NCBI GenBank assembly: GCA_041393775.1
Contig: JAWKJM010000003.1
Location: forward strand, 186,001-250,000
Length of the DNA: 64,000 nucleotides
Source: JADKAV01 sp041393775
GTDB taxonomy: Bacteria; Actinomycetota; Actinomycetes; S36-B12; UBA10799
Direction of reading: 5' to 3'
Numbering within the stretch: position 1 is the stretch's first letter; every line of letters starts with the position of its first letter. The translations under genes and the position numbers were made by a program. Shown here one piece after another: positions 33,670 to 41,403 of the stretch. A model generated the notes under the pieces. That model worked only from the letters and a program-made list of their open reading frames with translations, did no database searches and was not told the origin of the DNA.

Positions 33670-34533
33670 ATGAACCGCATCAGCGAGTTGAGGGCCATGG
33701 GCCTCAATGCTGCTCAGATCCAGCGGATACGCCGTCAGGGCAACCAGGTCACTTGGGGGGTCTACGCCGAGCCCGGACTCGACCCGCAGGCCAGGTACCT
33801 GCTGAAGTGCCGGTCGGTCCTAGAACGGTTGCAGCCCTCCGCTGCTCTGGCCGGTCCGTCGGCGGCGGCGGTGTGGGAACTGCCGATCGTCGGAGAACCA
33901 CCCGACGAGGTCTACGTACGCAACATTCCGCGAGGCGCCTACGCCCAGGACGTCCGGGTGCTATCCGATGCTCCCTCGCAAAGGGTCGGCGACCTCAATG
34001 TGACCACTCCCGTGTGGACGGCCATCGACTGCGCACGGATGCTGAACTCCCGCGACGGGCTCATCGTCGCCGACGCCGCACTTGCCGGGAGCCTGTTCAC
34101 GACGGACGCCCTGGTCGCGGCAGCAGACGGCATCAGGGGTCACCCCGGCGCCTCTCGGGCTCGATGGATCGCTGCCCATGTCGACCCGCTGTCCGAATCC
34201 CCCGGCGAGACATGGGCCCGCAGTCTTGTGAGCCAACTCGGGTACGACGTGAGCAGTCAGGCGTACGTGACCGATGGGCGCAGGGAAGCATGGCTGGACC
34301 TGCTCCTCGATGACGGACGCACCGCGATCGAGTTCGACGGCTTGGTCAAGTACAAGAAGCGCGGCCTGGCGAAGGTGATCCAGGAACACTTGAGGGACGG
34401 GGATCTGCAGGCGATCGGTTACACCCTGCTTCATGTCATCTGGAAGCAACTGTCCGACCCGGCCCAATTGGACCGCCGTCTGCGATACGCCGGAGCGAGG
34501 CCGGCCCGCCCGCCGCGCCTGCTCACTTGGTGA
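33670..34533 (+). CDS. AbiEi-antitoxin/DUF559-like protein
   Basis: A 287-residue soluble protein of the actinobacterial family with an AbiEi-like N-terminus and a C-terminal endonuclease-like (DUF559/Vsr-type) fold. The N-terminal part has LRRQG-type spacing (IRRQGNQVTWGVYAEPGLDP), LAGPSAAAVWELPIVGEPPD and NVTTPVWTAIDCARML. The C-terminal part has ESPGETWARSLVSQLGYDVS and EAWLDLLLDDGRTAIEFDGL followed by VKYK, the acidic-plus-Lys arrangement of a PD-(D/E)xK core. No toxin (AbiEii) partner is adjacent. It lies alone between two sister palindromic repeats (C and D), about 80 bp after one and 20 bp before the other, which suggests movement as a cargo unit. Confidence 0.78.
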   Translation: MNRISELRAMGLNAAQIQRIRRQGNQVTWGVYAEPGLDPQARYLLKCRSVLERLQPSAALAGPSAAAVWELPIVGEPPDEVYVRNIPRGAYAQDVRVLSDAPSQRVGDLNVTTPVWTAIDCARMLNSRDGLIVADAALAGSLFTTDALVAAADGIRGHPGASRARWIAAHVDPLSESPGETWARSLVSQLGYDVSSQAYVTDGRREAWLDLLLDDGRTAIEFDGLVKYKKRGLAKVIQEHLRDGDLQAIGYTLLHVIWKQLSDPAQLDRRLRYAGARPARPPRLLTW

Positions 34534-34551
34534 GGTGGAGCCAGTTCACGA

Positions 34552-34621
34552 GGTTAGAGGTTGGCCACGGTGTTAGAGGAACCACGCGTGCCTTCTCTAA
34601 CCTCGTGCACGTTCTCTAACC
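34552..34621 (+). repeat. 70-bp palindromic intergenic repeat, copy D
   Basis: Differs from copy C at about five positions (TTGGCCACGGT in the left arm, GTGCC at the centre). Same orientation as copy C. It lies between two convergent genes, and its right end is about 15 bases from the topA stop. Confidence 0.9.
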
Positions 34622-34635
34622 TCGCGGGGGCGGCG

Positions 34636-37260
34636 CTACTTGCGCGAGGCGGCCTTCTTGCGCGGTGCCGCCTTCTTCTTCGGCGCGGGACCCTTGGCAC
34701 GGCGTTCGCTGATCAGATCACTGGCCCGCTCCAGCGTGATCGTCAACGGGTCGTCGGCGACGCGCAGCGAGGCGTTGATCTCACCGTCGGTGACGTACGG
34801 ACCGAAGCGGCCATCCTTGAGCTCGATCTTCTTACCGCTGATCGGGTCGGTGCCGATCTCCTTGCCCGGTTGCGGCTCCTGGCGCCCCCGGCCGCGCTTG
34901 GGCTGGGCGAACAGCGCGAGCGCCTCATCGACGGTGCACGTGAAGATGCTGGCCTCGTCGGGCAGTGACCGGGAGTCCTTGCCGTGGGTCAGGTAGGGGC
35001 CGTACCGCCCGTTCTGCGCCATGATCGGCTCCCCGTCCTCCGGGTGCTTGCCGACCTCGCGCGGCAACGACAGCAGTCGCAACGCGTCCTCGAGGGAAAC
35101 GGTCGCGATCTCCATGTCCTTGAACAGGCTGGCGGTGCGCGGTTTGACGGTCTTGCGCGGCTTCTTGGCGCCCTCCGGCAACTCCGGGAGAACCTCGGTG
35201 ACGTACGGCCCGAACCGGCCCGTCTTGGTGACGATCTCGTGGCCGGTATCGGGGTCGATCCCGAGTACCCGCTCCTCCTTGGGCGCGTTCAGCAACTCCA
35301 ACGCGACCTCGGCGGTCAGTTCGTCGGGAGGTAGGTCGGCCGGCACATTGGCCCGCCGCTCGCCCTGTTCGAGGTACGGGCCGAACTTGCCGACCCGCAG
35401 CACCATCTCCTCGCCGATCGGGAACGACGAGTTCTCGCGCGGGTCGATCTCGGGCAGGCGTTCGATCATCGGGTGAAGACCGCGGAAGGCCACGCCCTGG
35501 GCGTCGTCACCGCCGTAGTAGAACCGGCCCAGCACCACCGACCGCGACGCGTCACCGCGCGCCACCACGTCCAGGATCTCCTCGAGACGCGCGGTGAAGT
35601 CGTAGTCCACGAGCCCTGCGAAATGGTCTTCCAGCAGGCGCACGACGGCGAACGCGAGCCATGCGGGGACCAGCGCCGACCCCCGCTTGAACACGTACCC
35701 CCGGTCAAGCAGGGTGCCGATGATCGCCGACCACGTGGACGGACGGCCGATCCCGCGATCCTCCAGCGCCTTCAGCAGCGACGCCTCCGTGTATCGGGCG
35801 GGCGGTTTGGTGGTGTGGTCCTCCGCGTTGAGCGCGCGGATGGTCACCGTGTCGCCCGTGGCCAAGTGCGGCAGCCGGCGTTGCTGGCCGAAGTCGTCGT
35901 CGTCGCGGCTCTCCTCATAGGCGGCGAGGAAACCCTGGAAGGTGATGACGGTACCGCTCGCGGAGAAGATCGTGTCGACGCCGTCGGAGGCGGTCGCGGC
36001 GAGTTTCAGCGTGGTGGTCGCGATCTTCGCGTCGGCCATCTGGGAGGCCACGGTGCGCTTCCACACCAGGTCGTACAAGGCCATCTCGTCCGGGTTCAGC
36101 TCACCGGCCACCTGCCCCGGGGTGCGGAAGGACTCGCCGGCCGGGCGGATCGCCTCGTGCGCCTCCTGCGCGTTCTTGACCTTGCGCTCGTACAGCCGCG
36201 GCTGGGCGGCAACATGGTCGTCGCCGTACAGCGCACGAGCCTGATTGCGGGCGGCGTTGACCGCGGTTTCCGACAGGGTGGTGGAGTCGGTACGCATATA
36301 TGTGATGTATCCGCGCTCGTACAGACCCTGCGCCACCCGCATCGTCCGCTGTCCGCCCCAGCGCAGCTTGCGCGACGCCTCCTGCTGCAGGGTCGACGTC
36401 ATGAACGGCGGTGACGGCCTGCGTGTGCCGGGCTTCTCCTCCACCGAATCGACGGTCATAGCGGCGTCGGCCAGCCCCACCACGATCGCTTCTGCCGCAG
36501 CCAGATCGAGGTGCCGGACGTCGGTCTTCTTCAATTGCCCGCGGTCGTCGAACGAGTCCCCGCGGGCGATCCGCACCCCGTCGACATGGGTCAGGGTCGC
36601 GGTGAAATTGCCCGGGTCCAGCAGCGCCTCGATATCCGCATAGCCCGCCCGCACGAACGCCATCCGCTCCCGCTCCCGGTCGACCACCAGGCGCAGGGCC
36701 ACGGACTGCACGCGTCCGGCCGACAACCGCGGCATGACCTTCTTCCAGAGCACCGGCGACACCTCGTAGCCGTACAAGCGGTCCAGGATGCGGCGGGTCT
36801 CTTGGGCGTCGACGAGGTCCTGGTCAAGGTCGCGGGTCTCGCCCAGTGCCCGCTGGATCGCCTCTTTGGTGATCTCGTGAAACACCATCCGCTTGACGGG
36901 AACCTTCGGCTTGAGTACTTCCAGAAGATGCCAGGCGATGGCTTCCCCCTCCCGGTCCTCATCGGTGGCCAGCAGCAGTTCGTCGGCGGTCGCGAGTTTG
37001 TCCTTCAACTCCTTGACCCGCGCCCGCTTGTCCGCGTTGACCACATAGATAGGAGCGAAGTTGTTCTCGACGTCCACTCCGAGCCGTGACCAGGACTCGG
37101 ACTTGTACTTCGCGGGGATGTCGGCGGCCCGGTCCGGCAGGTCCCGGATGTGCCCAACACTGGCCGTCACCTCGAAACCGTCGCCGAGGTAGCCCTGGAT
37201 CGTCTTGGCCTTGGCGGGCGACTCGACGATGACAAGGCGGCGGGGGGTGGTTCTGGGCAT
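34636..37260 (-). CDS. topA: DNA topoisomerase I
   Basis: An 874-residue type IA topoisomerase. RRLVIVESPAKAKTIQGYLG opens the Toprim domain and LLATDEDREGEAIAWHL holds its acidic metal site. SAGRVQSVALRLVVDRERE and the active-site Tyr near residue 320 (GYITYMRTDSTTLS) follow. EDRGIGRPSTWSAII is domain IV. The C-terminus has repeated KFGPYLE/RFGPYVT/RYGPYLT units instead of zinc fingers, then a Lys/Ala-rich tail (PAPKKKAAPRKKAASRK), as known for actinobacteria. ATG at 37260 with GGAAGGACG 5 bases upstream; the open frame continues 43 codons further but without similarity. Essential for relaxing negative supercoils. Confidence 0.96.
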   Translation of the reverse strand: MPRTTPRRLVIVESPAKAKTIQGYLGDGFEVTASVGHIRDLPDRAADIPAKYKSESWSRLGVDVENNFAPIYVVNADKRARVKELKDKLATADELLLATDEDREGEAIAWHLLEVLKPKVPVKRMVFHEITKEAIQRALGETRDLDQDLVDAQETRRILDRLYGYEVSPVLWKKVMPRLSAGRVQSVALRLVVDRERERMAFVRAGYADIEALLDPGNFTATLTHVDGVRIARGDSFDDRGQLKKTDVRHLDLAAAEAIVVGLADAAMTVDSVEEKPGTRRPSPPFMTSTLQQEASRKLRWGGQRTMRVAQGLYERGYITYMRTDSTTLSETAVNAARNQARALYGDDHVAAQPRLYERKVKNAQEAHEAIRPAGESFRTPGQVAGELNPDEMALYDLVWKRTVASQMADAKIATTTLKLAATASDGVDTIFSASGTVITFQGFLAAYEESRDDDDFGQQRRLPHLATGDTVTIRALNAEDHTTKPPARYTEASLLKALEDRGIGRPSTWSAIIGTLLDRGYVFKRGSALVPAWLAFAVVRLLEDHFAGLVDYDFTARLEEILDVVARGDASRSVVLGRFYYGGDDAQGVAFRGLHPMIERLPEIDPRENSSFPIGEEMVLRVGKFGPYLEQGERRANVPADLPPDELTAEVALELLNAPKEERVLGIDPDTGHEIVTKTGRFGPYVTEVLPELPEGAKKPRKTVKPRTASLFKDMEIATVSLEDALRLLSLPREVGKHPEDGEPIMAQNGRYGPYLTHGKDSRSLPDEASIFTCTVDEALALFAQPKRGRGRQEPQPGKEIGTDPISGKKIELKDGRFGPYVTDGEINASLRVADDPLTITLERASDLISERRAKGPAPKKKAAPRKKAASRK

Positions 37261-37450
37261 TTCGTCCTTCCGGAGGGGTTTCGTCCCCATGATGCGGGTA
37301 CGAATGGGCACCATATGACGGTGGGGGTCGTTTGCGCTAGTCCTGTTGACGCGCAAGGTGCGCCGCGACGCCCGCTGTCGCGAAGTCACCGAAACCCGGC
37401 GGCGTCTCCGGGTAAGTCCGCAACAACCGGCGCCGTACTCCTGCCGGCGT

Positions 37451-38914
37451 TCACCGATTCGGCGTGAACACCTCGCTGAACACTGCCTTCAGCAACACCT
37501 CCACCAGCGGCGCCGGGGAGGCCTCCATGAGCGCGTTCATCCCGGCCATCTCGTCGGGCAGCGTCACCGGCCCACCCTGGCCCTTGAACCCGGCGATCTG
37601 CATCAGCCCGTCCAGCGTGTCGGCGTCGAGCGCGTCGACATCGATGGTGGCGGCGGCCGCGGCCAGGTTCGGGTCCGGGTCGGCCCGGCCCTTCCCGGTG
37701 GCTGCCTCCGTGGCTGCGCGCAGGACTTCCAGTAGTTCGTCGGCCCGGTCGGCGATCCCGGCCGCGACGGTGAGGTGGATGTTGGTCGGGGCGCCCTGCC
37801 GCGCGGGCTGCACCTGCAAGGACCAGCCCAGCCTGTGCGCCTCGTCGGACACGATCCGGACATCGGGGCCCTCGGGTGCGCCCGTGTCGGCCACGGCGAC
37901 CAGGGCCGCCTCGGGTTGCGCCACCAGTCGCAGGCCGGGGATCTGCCCCACCCCTTCGGCGATGCGCAAGGCGCCGGCCCGCGAGCGCAACGACAAGTCG
38001 CGCAGACCGTCCTTGCCAAGCAGGTGCAGGACCGCCCACGCCGCCGCCGCCGGAGCCACTGAGCGACTCGACAACAGCGTGTTGTTGATCAAGGGGTAGC
38101 CGGGCCACGCCGCGTCCGCGAAGTAGTGGAGCGCCCGCAGATCGGAGTTGGCACTGAGCAGGATCGAAACACCTTTGGGTGCGTAGCCGTACTTGTGCAG
38201 ATCCATCGATGCCGAAGTGATCCCGGGGATGCTCATGTCGACCGGGGCCCGGTCCTCGTTCTCGAGGATGAACGGCAACGCCCACCCGCCGATGCACAGA
38301 TCCAGATGGCACAGAATGTCGCGTTCGGCAGCGGCCGCAGCCACCTCGTAGGCCGGATCGATGACACCGTGGGCATAGTTGGGTGCCGACACGACCGCCA
38401 GCGCCGTCCGGTCCGACATCGCATCGATCATCGCCCGGGCGTCGGCTTTGAACCCTGCGTCAATGGGGATGTCGACCACGTCCACGTCGAAGAGCCAGGC
38501 ACCCTTGCGGAACGCGGAATGTGCCGTCACCGGCAGCAGCATCTGGGGCCGGCCCTCGCCGCCGCGTTTGCGGAATCGTTCACGCGCGCCCAGCACCGCC
38601 AGCATGCACGACTCGGTCCCGCCACTGGTCACGGTCCCGACCGCGTCCGGGCCGCCGCCGTGCAGGTTCAGGGCCGCGCCTACGAGGTCGTTCTCGATCG
38701 CGGAGATACTCGGGAAGGCGGTCGGGTCCAGCCCGTTGCGGCCCCAGGCCGTCGCCGACGCGGCGGTGGCCACTTCCCGTAGCTGCGGGTTGCCGGACTC
38801 AAAGTGGTAGCTCGTCGCCTTGGTGAAATCGAGGTCCAACGCGCGCAGCTCGCCCAACGCCTCCAGAATCTCGTCAGCCGGCAGGCCGTGTTCAGGTAGC
38901 GGTGGCAGTGTCAT
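37451..38914 (-). CDS. PLP-dependent decarboxylase/sphingosine-1-phosphate lyase-like enzyme
   Basis: A 487-residue fold-type I, group II PLP enzyme. GTVTSGGTESCMLAVLGARE is the substrate-side loop, LPVTAHSAFRKGAW contains the His that stacks on PLP, CHLDLCIGGWALPF the Asp pair, and SASMDLHKYGYAPKGVSILL the Schiff-base Lys. Sequence context (HKYGYAPKG) is that of S1P lyases and related bacterial carboxy-lyases. The substrate is unknown. The gene follows an MFS gene with 23 bases overlap, so the transporter and the lyase are likely to handle the same compound. Confidence 0.85.
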   Translation of the reverse strand: MTLPPLPEHGLPADEILEALGELRALDLDFTKATSYHFESGNPQLREVATAASATAWGRNGLDPTAFPSISAIENDLVGAALNLHGGGPDAVGTVTSGGTESCMLAVLGARERFRKRGGEGRPQMLLPVTAHSAFRKGAWLFDVDVVDIPIDAGFKADARAMIDAMSDRTALAVVSAPNYAHGVIDPAYEVAAAAAERDILCHLDLCIGGWALPFILENEDRAPVDMSIPGITSASMDLHKYGYAPKGVSILLSANSDLRALHYFADAAWPGYPLINNTLLSSRSVAPAAAAWAVLHLLGKDGLRDLSLRSRAGALRIAEGVGQIPGLRLVAQPEAALVAVADTGAPEGPDVRIVSDEAHRLGWSLQVQPARQGAPTNIHLTVAAGIADRADELLEVLRAATEAATGKGRADPDPNLAAAAATIDVDALDADTLDGLMQIAGFKGQGGPVTLPDEMAGMNALMEASPAPLVEVLLKAVFSEVFTPNR

Positions 38915-40250
38915 GGGAACCTCGCAATTCGTTGAGTCGGGCTTCGGTCAGGTCGTATCGCAGAAGGGTCGGCAGGCTCAGCAGCAGCATGGCCGCCGGG
39001 AACAGCGAGAAGGACAGCACGACGCCGGTCAGCGCGCTGTTCGGTTGCAGGACTGTCTCGTCGCCTTCGCTGGAGACGAACCCCGTCACGGCCAGGATGA
39101 GACCCACGACCGCCGGACCCAGCGCCAGCGACACGGTTTCGGCTGCCGCCCAGACCCCCGTGAAGACGCCCGCGCGCTGCTGCCCGTGGACGGCGGCATC
39201 GGCGGCGACGGTGTCGGGCAGCATCGCCAGCGGGAACATCTGCATCCCGGCGTATGCGACCCCGACCATGCCCACGAGCACGTAGATCGCGGCCGACGGC
39301 AGGCTGCGGCTGAACAGCAGTCCCACCGCTGCCACCCCGAAGATCCCCGACGCCATGAGGAAGCCGCGGTGTTTCCCGACGCTCTTCGACACCAGCGACC
39401 ACAACGGCATCACGACAACGGCTGGTGCCACCAGGCAGACGAACAACAGTGTCTGCTGCAACTCCCCGCCGTCGAGGATGTAGGTCGCCAGGTAGGGAAC
39501 GGCCGCGAGCATCGCCCCGACGCCCAACGCCTGGAAGACGAAGGTCACCATCAGCAGCAGGAACCAGCGGTTCTCCCTGACCGCGGCGAACCTTTCCTGC
39601 AGCGACGGTTCGCTCTCGGCCTGCGTGAACGATCGGGTCCTGCGGACCATCAGCCAGCAGATCACGGTGGAGACCACCAGCAACAGGCCGACCACCACAC
39701 CCATACCCGCGTAGCCGGTGCGCCCGGATCCGAACAAGTTCACCAGCACCGGCGCGCCGGCCCCGAAGAGCAAGATCGACAACGTCAAGAAGACGATCCG
39801 GATGCTCATGATCCGGGTGCGTTCCCGGTAGTCGTCGGTGAACTCCGCCGGCATCGCGAGGTAGGTGACCTGGAACGTCGCGAACCCGGTGACGGCGAAG
39901 AGGAAGAACACCCCTACCCACAGTGCCGCAACATTGCCCTGCAATCCGCCGGGAGCCGCAAAGGTCAGCGCGAACATCGGCCCAATGATGAGCCCGCCGA
40001 TCAGCAGCCACTTCACCCGGGATCCGGTGCGCAGCATGGTCTTGTCCGAGACGCTGCCCATGACTGGGGCGATGATCACATCCCAGGCCTTGGGCAGGAA
40101 CACCACCAGGCTGGCGATCGCTGCCGCCACACCGAGCACGTCGGTCAGGTAGAAGAGCAGCACCAGCCCGGGGACCGTCGCGAATCCGCCGGTGCCGAAC
40201 GACCCGGCCGCGTACCCGTAGCGCTGCTTGCCGGTCAACCGCATCGCCAT
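38892..40250 (-). CDS. GPH-family sugar/cation MFS transporter
   Basis: A 452-residue, 12-helix transporter of the glycoside-pentoside-hexuronide type. YGYAAGSFGTGGFATVPGL is the family start, LPKAWDVIIAPVMGSVSDKT the cytoplasmic loop-2 motif, and MQMFPLAMLPDTVAADAA the second-half counterpart. Such proteins move small solutes with Na+ or H+. Two ATGs (40250 and 40244) are possible; GGGG is 4 bases before the first and 10 before the second. Upstream partner of the PLP lyase. Confidence 0.82.
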   Translation of the reverse strand: MAMRLTGKQRYGYAAGSFGTGGFATVPGLVLLFYLTDVLGVAAAIASLVVFLPKAWDVIIAPVMGSVSDKTMLRTGSRVKWLLIGGLIIGPMFALTFAAPGGLQGNVAALWVGVFFLFAVTGFATFQVTYLAMPAEFTDDYRERTRIMSIRIVFLTLSILLFGAGAPVLVNLFGSGRTGYAGMGVVVGLLLVVSTVICWLMVRRTRSFTQAESEPSLQERFAAVRENRWFLLLMVTFVFQALGVGAMLAAVPYLATYILDGGELQQTLLFVCLVAPAVVVMPLWSLVSKSVGKHRGFLMASGIFGVAAVGLLFSRSLPSAAIYVLVGMVGVAYAGMQMFPLAMLPDTVAADAAVHGQQRAGVFTGVWAAAETVSLALGPAVVGLILAVTGFVSSEGDETVLQPNSALTGVVLSFSLFPAAMLLLSLPTLLRYDLTEARLNELRGSHDTATAT

Positions 40251-40389
40251 GCGCCCCAGTATTGTCCGCATCACCGCCGGGATGCTCGGTGTTCAGCGAG
40301 GCCGCCGGTCCGTCTGTCGGACGCCGCGTGCTGAGACGTTGACCGGACACGCCGGCGTGACTTCGCAGGAGCGGGCGTGCTGGTGGGCG

Positions 40390-41232
40390 TCAGACCCGGG
40401 CGCGGATCCCCTCCACCAGGCGTTTGAGAGCGGCTGGGCTCTGCCGGAGGAACAGGGACGGCTCGACCAGTTCCAGTTCGGCCAGCAGCGGGCGGTCGTC
40501 GTCGTCGCGGATCAGGTCGATCCGGGCATAGAGCAACTCGTGGCCGATGTCGGCCACGACCGCCTCGGCAAGGTCCCTTTCGACAGCGGCGATCGGCATC
40601 GCGTCGGAGACGCTCTCCTCGTCGTCACCGAGGCGTGGACTCTTGCGGATCGCGTGGGTCAGTTCGCCATCGATCCAGATCAGCGACCGCTCACCGTAGC
40701 CTTCCACCGAACCGAGGTATGGCTGGACCATCACCTCCCGATCCCTGTTGAGCCGTGCCCAGAAATCGAGCGCCGACGGGGACTGCGGGTCGGTGATCCG
40801 GTCGGTAAGGAAGGAGCCGGCACCCACCACCGGCTTCGCGACGACATCGGTCCAGCCGCGATCCGCCATGAGGTCGGCGAGGTCCAGTTCCTCCCCGACC
40901 CCGAGCCACGCGGTCGGCACCACCGGCACGCCCTGCTTGGCCAGGGTCCGCAGATAGCCCTTGTGGGTGTTCCATTGCACGACTTCGACCGGATTGAGCA
41001 GCGTGGTCTCGGTGCCCGCATGCACGGCCCAGGCCAGGAACTCGTCGAGGTGGTCGATGTAGTTCCACGCCGAGCGCAGGACCGCCAGCCGGAACTGCGA
41101 CCAATCGATTTCCGGGTCGTCCCAGGCCGCCAGAGTCGGGTTCAGCCCTGCACCCAGCAGTGCACCGAGCAGCAGGTCCTCGTCCACGTCCTCTTCGGGC
41201 AACTCACGGCAGGTCACGATGGCTACATCCAC
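40390..41232 (-). CDS. ATP-grasp enzyme (RimK/glutathione-synthetase-like)
   Basis: A 280-residue protein beginning VDVAIVTCRELPEEDVDEDL at a GTG (41232). After a pre-ATP-grasp domain (to about 95), WNTHKGYLRTLAKQGVPVVPT, DVVAKPVVGAGSFLTDRITD, and MVQPYLGSVEGYGERSLIWI form the ATP-grasp core. ARIDLIRDDDDRPLLAELEL is the metal-binding end (in many relatives a D..R.NG.P...E.E). It presumably ligates an amine or amino acid to a carboxylate. The longer reading frame has an unconvincing 25-residue start. It stands alone and its partner substrates are unknown. Confidence 0.8.
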   Translation of the reverse strand: MDVAIVTCRELPEEDVDEDLLLGALLGAGLNPTLAAWDDPEIDWSQFRLAVLRSAWNYIDHLDEFLAWAVHAGTETTLLNPVEVVQWNTHKGYLRTLAKQGVPVVPTAWLGVGEELDLADLMADRGWTDVVAKPVVGAGSFLTDRITDPQSPSALDFWARLNRDREVMVQPYLGSVEGYGERSLIWIDGELTHAIRKSPRLGDDEESVSDAMPIAAVERDLAEAVVADIGHELLYARIDLIRDDDDRPLLAELELVEPSLFLRQSPAALKRLVEGIRARV

Positions 41233-41356
41233 CGGCCCACTGTCGCGCACCGCCTGCGGCCGTGGCAATCGGGTCGAAGCGCGGGGACTTTGGACCCACA
41301 AGGTCAACTAGTGACCAGATATGACCAAAGTCCGCCGGTAGCGGGCACCGAACACG

Positions 41357-41396
41357 CCGCAGCCCCCGCCCGGACGGACCGGCACGGAGGCTGCGG
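41357..41396. terminator. Hairpin downstream of hppA
   Basis: CCGCAGCC at 41357-41364 pairs with GGCTGCGG at 41389-41396, 8 bases from the hppA stop. On the minus strand it is the right place for the hppA terminator, though no T-run follows. Confidence 0.55.
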
Positions 41397-41403
41397 GGCT
41401 CGA

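Noticed and set aside
33938..34467. Minus-strand frames opposite the AbiEi-like gene, checked as a possible toxin partner
   Set aside because: No nucleotidyltransferase (AbiEii) motif; frames are shadows.
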